From Arthrobacter sp. FW305-BF8 (GTDB lineage Bacteria; Actinomycetota; Actinomycetes; Actinomycetales; Micrococcaceae): a stretch of DNA of 64,000 nucleotides. A program made the position numbers and the translations under genes. The notes below the pieces were generated by a model that saw only the letters and a program-made list of their open reading frames with translations, searched no databases and was not told the origin of the DNA. The stretch lies in contig NZ_CP084561.1 in the NCBI RefSeq assembly GCF_021789315.1, forward strand, positions 3,658,001 through 3,722,000, given 5' to 3'. Shown here piece by piece: positions 1 to 8,103 of the stretch; position 1 is the stretch's first letter; each line of letters starts with the position of its first letter.

Positions 1-444
1 GGTCCCGTGCTTCTGGGGCTGCGCACGCTGTCCCTGCCCGGGCGTGCGACCGGCCGGGCGGACACTGGGGGTAACTTCAGGGAGTCGTTGGCCACGGGTG
101 ACTGGACCCTGGCCCTGTCATATACCACCCCGGCCGGCCGGTGGGTGCAGGCCGGCGTGCTGCACCTGCGGGCCGCTGCTCCGGAGAGTCCGGACACCGC
201 CCGTGCTGGCACAGCCGGCGGGGACACGGCCAGCGGAGACACCGTCATCCGCTTCGATCCGCTGAAGCACCCGCTCCCCGGCGCCGGAACGTATGCCTGG
301 ACGCGTCGGCTCCGGGAGCGCTCCTACCGTGCCGCCCGGCGCCCCGCCGCGCGCATCATCGGCGCGCCGGACCCCACCGGACTCACAGCTGCAAACGCGA
401 ACGCCGCCACCCGGCGTCGGGCTTCGGCCGACGAAAGGAACACC
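1..444 (+). CDS. Unrecognised coding sequence, 5' truncated, open into the next gene
   Basis: This frame is open from the first base and has the strong G/C third-position bias of a real gene. It encodes a piece with FDPLKHPLPG and a basic WTRRLRERSYRAARR segment, which resembles the C-terminus of an uncharacterised protein. I do not recognise the family. There is no stop codon before the downstream SRPBCC start at 445, so the frame continues straight into it. The tail from about 345 to 440 (residues after AARRP) is low-complexity and could be former intergenic sequence left open after loss of a stop. It could be a genuine fusion or a frameshifted end; the missing 5' part prevents a decision. 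Confidence 0.4.
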
Positions 445-885
445 ATGTCAACCGTCACGCAGGTCTTCAATTCACCGGCATCAGCAGTCTGGAAAGTGAT
501 AGCGGACGGCTGGCTCTATTCCGGCTGGGTGGTCGGTGCCTCGAGAATTCGGGACGTGGATGCCCGCTGGCCGGAGGTTGGCGCACTGCTCCACCACTCG
601 GTGGGCGCCTGGCCGCTGCTCATCAACGACTCAACGAAGGTGACGGCGGTGGAACCGGAGCGGCGGCTGGAGCTGATCGCCCGCGGCTGGCCCGTTGGCG
701 AGGCCAAGGTGGTCATCACCCTCGAGGACCTCGGCGAGCAGTGCCGGGTGACGATCATCGAGGACGCGGTCCGCGGCCCGGGCCTGGCTGTTCCCAAAGC
801 GCTGCGGGATCCGGTCATCACGGTCCGCAACCGGGAAACCCTGAACCGGCTGGAGCTCATGGCCGCCGGCGGCGCGGGAGCCTGA
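445..885 (+). CDS. SRPBCC family protein (polyketide cyclase/START-like fold)
   Basis: This is a 146-residue protein starting at the ATG at 445, preceded by a GAAAGGAA ribosome-binding site. It has the layout of a single-domain SRPBCC (Bet v1-like) protein: an N-terminal strand with VTQVFNSPASAVWKVIADG, then GASRIRDVD, a central ELIARGWPVGEAKVVITLE strand region, and a C-terminal helix with RNRETLNRLELMA. Members bind hydrophobic ligands in a helix-grip cavity, but the ligand here is unknown. The frame is also open upstream to the window edge, so an internal start within a longer product is possible. I prefer the short form because its length matches the family and the ribosome-binding site is good. 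Confidence 0.75.
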   Translation: MSTVTQVFNSPASAVWKVIADGWLYSGWVVGASRIRDVDARWPEVGALLHHSVGAWPLLINDSTKVTAVEPERRLELIARGWPVGEAKVVITLEDLGEQCRVTIIEDAVRGPGLAVPKALRDPVITVRNRETLNRLELMAAGGAGA

Positions 886-912
886 ACCAACGCGGGTTAA
901 ACCAACGCGGGT

Positions 913-972
913 GGGCCCACAGCCGCAGGGTTCCCTGGCCGAGCTTGCGAGGCTAGGGCGCGGCTGGGGCCA
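913..972 (+). repeat. Dispersed ~60-bp repeat, copy A
   Basis: This intergenic stretch starts GGGCCCACAGCC, has the core GGCCGAGCTTGCGAGG, and ends CGGCTGGGG. It aligns over its whole length with 13819-13876, which lies inside the 5' end of cysH. The two copies share the same order of blocks with scattered substitutions. It is probably a small non-autonomous repeat of this genome. Confidence 0.6.
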
Positions 973-1011
973 CTTGGCGCCCAATATTCCGTAGGGAATG
1001 GGCGCGAAGTG
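971..1011. terminator. Hairpin 3' of fprA
   Basis: Arms 971-983 and 999-1011 form a 13-bp stem with one mismatch, and ATTCC/GGAAT pair further inside. It lies just downstream of the fprA stop (minus strand) and also 3' of the plus-strand SRPBCC gene. It probably ends transcription from both sides, although there is no long T-run. Confidence 0.5.
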
Positions 1012-1034
1012 ACCCCGCGTTGCTTTAAAAGCTC

Positions 1035-2501
1035 TCAGACGCTGGCGGCAATACCGTCGCGGGAGATGGAAACCATGTCCTCGCGCGGCACCACCTTGAT
1101 GCGCTCACGCACAACCTCAACACCGTGCGAGCCGCCGGCCGCGGTCGCCTCGGCGCCCAGGGCGAGCTCGTGCGCGTCCAGGGCCAGCCAGCCTTCCCAG
1201 GTGGTGTATTCCACGCCGCGGCTTTCGAGCAGGTCGATGACGGCGCTGGCAGCGGGTGCCGCGGCAACCGGCAGGTTCTCGCGGTCTTCCAGCAGGAAGG
1301 TCACGGTCTCGAGGGCATCGCCCTTGGTGTGGCCGATCAGGCCGACCGGTCCGCGCTTAATCCAGCCGGTGGCGTAGATGCCCGGGACGTGCTCGCCGGA
1401 GGCGTCCAGGACGCGGCCGCCGGCGTTCGGGACAACACCCTTCGTGTGGTCGAACTCGATCTCCGGCAGCGCGGAACCGAAGTAGCCGATGGCCCGGTAG
1501 ACAGCCTGGACCGGGTAATCGACGAATTCACCGGTGCCGCGGGCGTTGCCCGTGCCGTCCAGTTCGGTGCGTTCAAACTTCATGCCGCTGACGCGCCCGG
1601 GGTTCTCGGCGTCGTCGTAAATTTCCACCGGGCTGTGCAGGAAGTGCAGGTGCAGGCGGCGGGAGGCCTTGAGCTCGGAGAGGTCCTCGGGCTGCTCGGC
1701 GATCCAGTTGGTGAGCGTTCCAACCATGGTCTTGATCTGGTTGTTGCTCTGGATCTGGCGGTCTGATTCCTCGTCGAACTCGAAGTCCTCCGGGTACAGG
1801 ATGATGTCCACGTCCTTGGAGTGGGACAGCTCGCGCAGCTCCAGCGGGGTGAACTTGACCTGGGCCGGGCCGCGGCGGCCGAAGACGTGGACGTCCGTGA
1901 CCGGCGATGCCTTCAGGCCGGCGTAGACGTTGTCCGGGATTTCGGAGACCAGCAGGTCGTCGGCGTGCTTGGACAGGACACGGGCCACGTCGAGGGCCAC
2001 GTTGCCGTTGCCGATCACGGCGATTTCCTTGGCGTCCAGCGGCCATTCGCGGGACACGTCAGGGTGGCCGTCGTACCAGGACACGAAGTCGGCGCCGCCG
2101 AAGGAGCCCTCGAGTTCGATGCCGGGGATGTTCAGGTCGGCGTCCTTGATGGCGCCGGTGGCGAAGATGACGGCGTCGTAGTGCGCCTTCAGGTCCTCTA
2201 TCGAAAGGTCCGTGCCGTAGTCCACGTTGCCGAAGAAGCGGATGTCGCCGCGGTCCAGGACCTTGTGCAGGGCGTTGACGATGCCCTTGATGCGCGGGTG
2301 ATCCGGGGCCACACCGTAGCGGATCAGGCCGTAGGGTGCCGGGTAGCGGTCAAAGAGGTCGATGCTCACGGTCAGCTCGCCGCTCTTGACGGCCTCGCTC
2401 TTAGTGAGGATGTCCGCTGCGTAGACGCCGGCCGGGCCGGATCCGATGACGGCCACGCGCAACGGGCGGGCGGCGGTTCCTACGGGGGTGCTGGTTGACA
2501 C
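1035..2501 (-). CDS. fprA: Ferredoxin/adrenodoxin--NADP+ reductase, FprA type
   Basis: The 488-residue flavoprotein moves electrons from NADPH to ferredoxin. Near the N-terminus it has the FAD-binding GSGPAG motif followed by DRYPAPYGLIRYGVAPDHP, which is typical of the adrenodoxin reductase/FprA family. A second dinucleotide motif, GNGNVALDVARVL, lies near residue 165 for NADP(H), and the C-terminal third has GWIKRGPVGLIGHTKGDA. I chose the GTG start at 2501 because AAAAGGA sits just upstream, although the frame is open further 5'. It lies downstream of cobA on the same strand and within 16 kb of sir, whose NirA-type enzyme needs reduced ferredoxin. A role in sulfite reduction is therefore a reasonable inference. 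Confidence 0.88.
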   Translation of the reverse strand: MSTSTPVGTAARPLRVAVIGSGPAGVYAADILTKSEAVKSGELTVSIDLFDRYPAPYGLIRYGVAPDHPRIKGIVNALHKVLDRGDIRFFGNVDYGTDLSIEDLKAHYDAVIFATGAIKDADLNIPGIELEGSFGGADFVSWYDGHPDVSREWPLDAKEIAVIGNGNVALDVARVLSKHADDLLVSEIPDNVYAGLKASPVTDVHVFGRRGPAQVKFTPLELRELSHSKDVDIILYPEDFEFDEESDRQIQSNNQIKTMVGTLTNWIAEQPEDLSELKASRRLHLHFLHSPVEIYDDAENPGRVSGMKFERTELDGTGNARGTGEFVDYPVQAVYRAIGYFGSALPEIEFDHTKGVVPNAGGRVLDASGEHVPGIYATGWIKRGPVGLIGHTKGDALETVTFLLEDRENLPVAAAPAASAVIDLLESRGVEYTTWEGWLALDAHELALGAEATAAGGSHGVEVVRERIKVVPREDMVSISRDGIAASV

Positions 2502-2540
2502 GGCTGTGTTCCTTTTCTTCGGTCCCACCCAAATAGCTCG

Positions 2541-2580
2541 CACTTGTTGTCGTTTTGAGGGCTCATAACGACAACAACTG
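2541..2580. other. AT-rich inverted repeat between cobA and fprA
   Basis: TTGTTGTCGTT at 2544-2554 pairs perfectly with AACGACAACAA at 2567-2577 around a 12-nt loop. Two more outer pairs follow one mismatch. It lies between the cobA stop and the fprA start on the same strand. It lacks the GC-rich stem and T-run of a terminator, so it may be an operator, an attenuator or a small repeat element. Confidence 0.5.
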
Positions 2581-2602
2581 CCAGCCAGTTGGGATTCGGG
2601 GG

Positions 2603-3874
2603 CTAGGGGGTGAGAACGCGGGTGGTGCTGGTGCGGGGCTTGTTGGGGCTGGTGGTGCTGTAGTCAGCGGTTTTGAAGTGCGACGGCGCGAAGGGGCTGA
2701 CGCGGACAACGTCACCGATGACGATCACTGCAGGATTGGCGACGCCGGCGGCCTCGGCTTGGTCGGCGATGGTGCCGAGGGTGCCGATGGTGACGCGCTG
2801 GTCCGGCAGGTAGCCGTTTTCAACAATACCAATTGGTGTGTCACCGGGCAGGCCGGCTTTGCCGAGAGCGGACGCTGATTCGCGCAGCTGGCCGACGCCC
2901 ATGAGCAGGACGACCGTGTGGTCGGGGCGGGCCGGGACCTCTGACAGTTCCTCGTGGCCTGTGACAACGCTGAAGCCCTTCGCCAGGCCGCGGTGTGTGA
3001 CGGGGATGCCGGCGGCGGCGGGTACGGAGATCGCGGAGGTCACACCGGAAACCACTTCGACTTCGACGCCGTGCCGGCGGCAGAATTCTGCTTCCTCGCC
3101 GCCGCGGCCCAAGACGTACGGGTCGCCGCCCTTGAGGCGCACCACGCGGTGGCCTTGGAGGGCCTCGTCGACGAGGATGCGGTTGATCTCGGCCTGTGGC
3201 ACGGGGTGGTGGCCGGGGGTCTTGCCGACCTCGATAACGCGCACGTCCGGGGCAAGTTCGTTGAGCAGTTCACGCGGGCCGAGGCGGTCGGCGACGACGA
3301 CGTCGGCCTGACCGAGCAGCCGGCGGCCGCGGACGGTGATGAGGCCGGTGTCGCCGGGGCCTCCGCCGACGAGGGCGACGGATCCGCGGTGGGCACGCCG
3401 ACGGCGCAGCGGTAGGTCGCCGGATTCCAAAGCGGTGGCGACGGCGTCGCGGAGCGCCATGGCGCGGCGCGGGTCTCCCCCGGCGTTGACGGCGATCTTG
3501 ACGTCGTCCACTTCGGCCACGGCGGGCGTCCAGGCGGCTGAGGATTCGTGGTCGGAGGCGTTGACGCACCAGACGCGCTGCGCCTCGGCGTCGGCTGCCA
3601 CGCGGGTGTCGACGGCGGGATCGCCGGTGGCGGTCTGAACGAACCAGACGCCGTCGACGTCGTCCGAGCGGTAGATGCGCGGTTCCCAGGTGAGAAGGCC
3701 GGCGTCGGCGAGTTCGCGGAGCGCGGGGGTGGCTTCGGGGGCAACCACGGTGACGCGGGCACCGGCGTCGAGCAGGCCCTTCGCGCGGCGCGCAGCAACG
3801 CGTCCGCCGCCCACCACCAGCACGGGGCGGCCGAGGAGGCGCAGCGCCGTGGGGTAAATGTCCTGAATTGCCAT
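2603..3874 (-). CDS. cobA: Uroporphyrinogen-III C-methyltransferase fused to precorrin-2 dehydrogenase-like domain
   Basis: This 423-residue protein makes precorrin-2 and probably sirohydrochlorin on the path to siroheme, the cofactor of sulfite reductase. Residues 1-155 are a CysG N-terminal-like NAD domain with VVGGGRVAARRAKGLL. Residues about 165-400 are the SAM-dependent methyltransferase, with LVGGGPGDTGLITVRG, VVADRLGP, VRLKGGDPYVLGRGGEE and the FSVVTGHE region. The iron-chelating step could come from this protein or from the CbiX-like protein at 15762. The ATG lies 6 bp after a -10 element, so the transcript is probably leaderless. The upstream 45-bp block is shared with the ssuA-like and sir genes, which implies sulfur-responsive control. 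Confidence 0.9.
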   Translation of the reverse strand: MAIQDIYPTALRLLGRPVLVVGGGRVAARRAKGLLDAGARVTVVAPEATPALRELADAGLLTWEPRIYRSDDVDGVWFVQTATGDPAVDTRVAADAEAQRVWCVNASDHESSAAWTPAVAEVDDVKIAVNAGGDPRRAMALRDAVATALESGDLPLRRRRAHRGSVALVGGGPGDTGLITVRGRRLLGQADVVVADRLGPRELLNELAPDVRVIEVGKTPGHHPVPQAEINRILVDEALQGHRVVRLKGGDPYVLGRGGEEAEFCRRHGVEVEVVSGVTSAISVPAAAGIPVTHRGLAKGFSVVTGHEELSEVPARPDHTVVLLMGVGQLRESASALGKAGLPGDTPIGIVENGYLPDQRVTIGTLGTIADQAEAAGVANPAVIVIGDVVRVSPFAPSHFKTADYSTTSPNKPRTSTTRVLTP

Positions 3875-3880
3875 GGATCA

Positions 3881-3955
3881 ACGGTAGGGCTGTGTTACGG
3901 GCCCGGCCAACGGCGCGGAAACACCAGTTCACGCAAGGTAATGCTGCGTCACATT
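3881..3955 (-). promoter_or_regulatory. Leaderless cobA promoter with shared sulfur motif
   Basis: Reading the minus strand, the -35 is TTGGCC (3905-3910), the spacer is 18 bp, the -10 is TACCGT (3881-3886), and the ATG follows after exactly 6 bp. Directly upstream, 3911-3955 contains the blocks TGACG, GTGA and TTTCCG. By hand alignment it matches 36 of 45 positions of the block upstream of the gene at 8104-9258 without gaps. Confidence 0.7.
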
Positions 3956-4097
3956 GGAACAGGATGTTAGCGCGCCGCCGTCGCCGGACTACCGGAACGA
4001 AAATGTCTGTGACCGGCCCTACAATAACTGGGATCGGGATCTCCGATCGGTCTCAGATCGGTCTCAAGTCGGTCTCAACATGGGGGAAGGGGACTCG

Positions 4098-6245
4098 TTG
4101 TCTCTGCATGAAATCGTCCGTTCGCGGACGCGCCCTGGTCTTTTGACCAGGAGCATTGCCACAGCCGGCAGCATCGCGCTGCTTGCCGGACTTCTGATGG
4201 CTCCGGCAGCACAGGCGCTGCCGATGGAAACAGGCGCAGTCACGGAGCCCGCAACGGCTCCGGTTGATTCGGCCCCGGCCGATTCCGTGCCGGAAGAAAC
4301 AGTTCCAACGGCCGAGGTAACACCGGCGGAAACCGTGCCGGCCGAGGTAACACCGGCGGAACCGGTGCCCACGGAAGTGACGCCGGCCGCTCCTGAAAAC
4401 CTCAGCCTTCCTGTTATTGAGGGGGACGCCGTCGTCGGCGGCACTCTTTCCTCCACAGGAGGTCAGTGGAGCGGGGATGCAGGCTGGATCCAGTACACCT
4501 GGATCATCGACGGCGTTCCCGTCCAGACCGCCGGTCATCCGGTTGGCGAAGCGGATGTCCTGCACCTCGTCCCGTCGATGGCCGGCAAGAGCGTCCAGCT
4601 CACGGTTCTGGCGTCGTCGGAGGCCACAGCTCCCGGAACCGAAGCATCAGCAGCGGCCGTCACAGTGCGCACGGCCGCCTTCACGGGCGTTGCCTGGAGC
4701 ACCCTCGTGACCGGCAGGCCGGCCGTCGGACAGGATCTGTCGTTGAGCGCCCCCCAGTGGGACAACTCAGCCACCGACGGTGCCGTGACCTACCAGTGGT
4801 TCCGCGGCACCTTGGCTATCGAGTCGGCCACATCCCCGCGCTACACAGTCACAGCCGCCGATGTTGGGCAGAAGCTGTGGGCGAAGATGACCCTGTCCGC
4901 CCCGGGCTTCACCTCGGTGGAGCTCTCCTCCGGTCAGGTCACCGGTGTCGCTGCGACCTTCACAACCGCACCGGTGCCCACCGTCAGCGGAACCGCCCGC
5001 GTGGGCCAGGTGCAGACGGCCAACGCCGGAACGTGGGCTCCCGGCGGCGCGGTGCTGTCCTACCAGTGGTACCGCGGAACGGCAGCCATCACCGGCGCGG
5101 TCGCCCGCACTTACACCACCACAGCGGCCGACTACGGGAAGGCCCTCAAAGTGCGGGTCCGGGCAACCAAAGCCGGCTTCGTAACGATGGACAAGGTCTC
5201 CGCCCCGCGCACTATTGCAGCCGGGACGATCGTTGCAACCAAGTCCCTGAGCGTAGTGGGAACCCACCGGTACGGCCAGACTGTGAAGGTATCCCAGGGT
5301 TGGCCTGCCGGCACCACCATCCGCTACCAGTGGTACCGGAACGGCGTGGCAGTCAGGGGCGGCACCGGGTATGCCCTCTACCTCAACACCAGCTACATCG
5401 GTGCACGGGTGAACGTGAAGGTCACGGTCTCCAAGCCCGGCTATGCAACACGGTCGGTCACCACAGCAACCCGCACAGTTGGCAAGGCACTTATCACCCT
5501 GAGGACGGCGCCCAGGGTCACCGGCGGAACGTCGCTGGGCTCCACCCTGACCGCCAACGTTGGCACCTACTCCCCCGCGCCGTCGGCCTACGCATACCAG
5601 TGGTACCGCAATGGCGCCACGATCTCCGGCGCGCGCTACCGCACGTACCGCCTCAACGCCGCCGACAATGGCAAGTCGCTCTCCGTGCGGGTCTGGGTAA
5701 GCAGGACCTACTACGAGACACGGGCAGTTGGCAGTGCCGCCGTCAAACTCCCGGTATGGGCTGTGACAGTGCTCCGCGGCGACGGCACCTACCGGGTCGG
5801 GACCCAGATCAAGCCGGGGCTGTATAAGGCGACTGGAACAGGCAACGGCTGCTATTGGGAACGGCTCAGCGGCTTCTCCGGCAGCTTCAGCCAGATCAAG
5901 GCCAACTACTTTGGCTCCGCCCGGACATACGTTCAAATCCTTCCCGGCGATGTCGGGTTCCGGTCAAGTGGTTGTGGCGCTTGGACGACGGTCCCTTCCA
6001 CGGGGGCAAGGGCAACGAGCATCACCAAAGACGGAATCTACCGGGTAGGCATCGACATACTGCCGGGCGACTATGACGGATACGGATCCGGCAGTTCCTG
6101 CTACATGGCGCTGCTGACTGGCTTCGGCGGAACCCTTGACGACATCTACGACAACTACTTCGGTTCAGCCTCGGTTATCGTGACCGTTCCGTCCTGGGCC
6201 AAGGGTTTCGAAGTCCGCGGCTGCGGCACGTTGATTCGGGAGTGA
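4098..6245 (+). CDS. Secreted surface protein with tandem Ig-like YQWYR repeats
   Basis: The product is about 715 residues. I prefer the TTG start at 4098, because GGGAAGGGG lies just before it; the ATG at 4080 is the alternative. It has a signal peptide (hydrophobic IATAGSIALLAGLLMAP) and then a Pro/Thr/Glu-rich spacer with repeated VTPAEPVP units. About five Ig-like repeats of roughly 90 residues follow, each with a Y(Q/T)W(Y/F)R strand and a final G-(F/Y) turn; these resemble adhesin/stalk domains of actinobacterial surface proteins. The C-terminus carries two copies of a ~70-residue cysteine-containing domain (GDGTYRVG...GLY, NYFGSA, GCG). There is no LPXTG sorting signal or C-terminal membrane segment, so it may be released or bound non-covalently. 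Function unknown. Confidence 0.8.
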   Translation: MSLHEIVRSRTRPGLLTRSIATAGSIALLAGLLMAPAAQALPMETGAVTEPATAPVDSAPADSVPEETVPTAEVTPAETVPAEVTPAEPVPTEVTPAAPENLSLPVIEGDAVVGGTLSSTGGQWSGDAGWIQYTWIIDGVPVQTAGHPVGEADVLHLVPSMAGKSVQLTVLASSEATAPGTEASAAAVTVRTAAFTGVAWSTLVTGRPAVGQDLSLSAPQWDNSATDGAVTYQWFRGTLAIESATSPRYTVTAADVGQKLWAKMTLSAPGFTSVELSSGQVTGVAATFTTAPVPTVSGTARVGQVQTANAGTWAPGGAVLSYQWYRGTAAITGAVARTYTTTAADYGKALKVRVRATKAGFVTMDKVSAPRTIAAGTIVATKSLSVVGTHRYGQTVKVSQGWPAGTTIRYQWYRNGVAVRGGTGYALYLNTSYIGARVNVKVTVSKPGYATRSVTTATRTVGKALITLRTAPRVTGGTSLGSTLTANVGTYSPAPSAYAYQWYRNGATISGARYRTYRLNAADNGKSLSVRVWVSRTYYETRAVGSAAVKLPVWAVTVLRGDGTYRVGTQIKPGLYKATGTGNGCYWERLSGFSGSFSQIKANYFGSARTYVQILPGDVGFRSSGCGAWTTVPSTGARATSITKDGIYRVGIDILPGDYDGYGSGSSCYMALLTGFGGTLDDIYDNYFGSASVIVTVPSWAKGFEVRGCGTLIRE

Positions 6246-6275
6246 CAGTGACCCGCCGCTGACTCATAGGACAGC

Positions 6276-6310
6276 AGAAAGCCCGACGGCGAGTCGCCGT
6301 CGGGCTTTCT
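6276..6310. terminator. Strong bidirectional terminator
   Basis: AGAAAGCCCGACGGC (6276-6290) pairs perfectly with 6296-6310 around a 5-nt loop, giving A-rich and T-rich flanks on the two strands. It separates the plus-strand surface protein gene from the convergent ABC permease gene. Confidence 0.9.
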
Positions 6311-6328
6311 GGTTCGGTGCGGGGGTGC

Positions 6329-7333
6329 TTAGCGGGTGCTGCCTGCCAGGAGGCCGCGGCGCTGGAGCAGGCGCTTTTCGATCGGCGCGAACACCAGGAG
6401 TTCGATCAGGATGCCGACCGCCAGGATCAGGAGGATCGCGGACATCACGATGGTCATGTCGGCCAGGTCGCGGCCCTGGTTCAGCATGGAGCCTAGGCCG
6501 AAGCCGATGGTGCCGCCCACCGCGATGATCTCAGCAGCCATGAGCGAACGCCAGGAGAAGGCCCACCCCTGCTTCAGGCCGCTGAGGTAGCCCGGAAGTG
6601 CAGCGGGGAGGATGATCTGCAAAGCCATCTGCAGCCGAGAGGCGCCTAGGACGGTGCCCACGCTGCGGTACTGCGGCGGGATCTGGTCCACACCAGAGAT
6701 CAGGCCGTTGATTATGGACGGGATGGCGCCCATGAATACCACGAAGTACACCGTGGCGTCGGTGAGGCCGAACCAGATGATGGCGGCCGGGACCCAGGCC
6801 ACCGACGGCAGAACCTGCAGGCCAGAAATCAGCGGACCGAACGCCCGGCGCAGCGGAGCCACCTGGGCCAGGAGCAGCCCGACCGGCGTGGCGATCGCGA
6901 CGCTGATCAGGAACCCCAGAAGCCCGCGCTGCAACGATGTCCAGACGGCTTCCTGCAGCGATCCCTCGGCCCACAGCGTGCCGAACTGCTCCAGCACGTC
7001 CATGGGGCCGGGCACCTGGTCCCGGCGCTTGAGGCCCAGCGAGACGTAGAACTGCCAGATGATGATGAGCACCACGACGGCGGCGACCGGCAGCAGGATC
7101 CGGCTCCAGTCGATGCGCGCCTTGCGGACCGCATCCGACTGCAGCGAGTCCAGCCCGGACTCGAGTTCTCGCAGGTCCGCAGAGCCGGTGGAGGACCGGG
7201 TCAGCGCGGCATGCACCTTCTCGGCGGCGCCGGTTGAGCGCTTGGTTTCAAGACGCGGGGTCTCGACAGGCTCGACCAGCGGGGTTTCGGTTGCCTCGGG
7301 TGTCTCGGCCACGGGAGATGAGTTACTTGGCAT
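6329..7333 (-). CDS. ABC transporter permease, SsuC/TauC-like
   Basis: The 334-residue inner-membrane subunit carries about six transmembrane segments from residue ~80 (RILLPVAAVVVLIIIWQFYV) onward. The EAA loop region (GTVLGASRLQMALQIILPAALPGYLSGL) is typical of the BPD_transp_1 sulfonate/taurine/nitrate group. The N-terminal ~70 residues are an unusual hydrophilic extension. Residues 17-32, including LVEPVETP, are encoded by a dispersed repeat at 7238-7284. It overlaps the ATPase gene by 11 bp and is the last gene of the binding protein-ATPase-permease operon. Sulfonate uptake is inferred from family and from the sulfur-gene neighbours and promoter; aliphatic sulfonate, taurine and sulfate ester cannot be told apart. 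Confidence 0.85.
   Translation of the reverse strand: MPSNSSPVAETPEATETPLVEPVETPRLETKRSTGAAEKVHAALTRSSTGSADLRELESGLDSLQSDAVRKARIDWSRILLPVAAVVVLIIIWQFYVSLGLKRRDQVPGPMDVLEQFGTLWAEGSLQEAVWTSLQRGLLGFLISVAIATPVGLLLAQVAPLRRAFGPLISGLQVLPSVAWVPAAIIWFGLTDATVYFVVFMGAIPSIINGLISGVDQIPPQYRSVGTVLGASRLQMALQIILPAALPGYLSGLKQGWAFSWRSLMAAEIIAVGGTIGFGLGSMLNQGRDLADMTIVMSAILLILAVGILIELLVFAPIEKRLLQRRGLLAGSTR
7238..7284. repeat. Dispersed repeat encoding LVEPVETP, copy 1
   Basis: This 47-bp stretch contains GGGGTCTCGACAGGCTCGACCAGCGGG. It is related to 13759-13804 in cysH and adds residues 17-32 to the ABC permease in frame. Both copies begin GCGCTT and share the core TCGAC-GGCTC-ACCA. Confidence 0.55.
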
Positions 7334-8048
7334 GGCGGCGGATCTCCTCTCGCAGCCGGGCGGTGATGACCCCGGTCAGCTGTCCGGCAAGACCGGCGTC
7401 GGTACGGTGTTCTTCGGTGACTTCCCATTCCTGCACCACGCGGCCGGGCCGGGAGGACAGCAAGAGGACGCGCTGGCCCAGGCGGACCGCCTCGCGGACG
7501 TTGTGGGTCACAAAGACGATGGTGCGCCCGGTTTCCTTCCAAATGCGCTCGAGTTCGTCGTGCAGCAGGTCGCGAGTGATGGCGTCCAGCGCCGCAAACG
7601 GCTCATCCATGAGGAGCAGCTGGCGGTCCTGCGCGAGCGAGCGGGCCAGGGCCACGCGCTGGCGCATGCCGCCGGACAGCTCGTGCGGACGCCGGTCAGC
7701 GGCCTCGGCCAAGTGGACCAGTTCCAGCAGTTCGGCGGCCTTGACCCGGCGTTCGGCCTTGCCCACGCCGCGCAGCTTCAGCGCCAGCTCCACGTTCTCG
7801 CGGGCAGTGAGCCACGGGAACAGGGCAGAGTCCTGGAACATGAAGGCGGCGCCGTCGCTGGGCACCTCGAGGGCTCCCGACGTCGGGAGCTCCAGTCCCG
7901 CCATGATGTTCAGCAGGGTGGACTTGCCACAGCCGGACGCACCGAGGAGGGCGACGAACTCGCCTTTGCCGATGGTGGCGTTGACGTCGTCCAGCACCGG
8001 GGCGCCTTCGCCGAAGCGCTTGCCCAGGTTCTCCAGTACGACTGGCAT
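7323..8048 (-). CDS. ABC transporter ATP-binding protein, SsuB/TauB-like
   Basis: The 241-residue cytoplasmic ATPase drives import through the adjacent permease. It has Walker A GASGCGKST near residues 37-45, a Q-loop in FMFQDSALFPW, the signature LSGGMRQR, Walker B LLLMDEP and the switch-region FVTHNVREAV. Size and motifs fit the nitrate/sulfonate/taurine ATPase group. Its stop overlaps the permease start, and the substrate-binding protein gene lies 55 bp upstream, so the three are one transcription unit. Confidence 0.9.
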   Translation of the reverse strand: MPVVLENLGKRFGEGAPVLDDVNATIGKGEFVALLGASGCGKSTLLNIMAGLELPTSGALEVPSDGAAFMFQDSALFPWLTARENVELALKLRGVGKAERRVKAAELLELVHLAEAADRRPHELSGGMRQRVALARSLAQDRQLLLMDEPFAALDAITRDLLHDELERIWKETGRTIVFVTHNVREAVRLGQRVLLLSSRPGRVVQEWEVTEEHRTDAGLAGQLTGVITARLREEIRRHAK

Positions 8049-8103
8049 GGTCCCGTCCTTTGTTCGAGGTGCAGTGAATGCGACGGTGCAGATGCGGGGC
8101 GGG

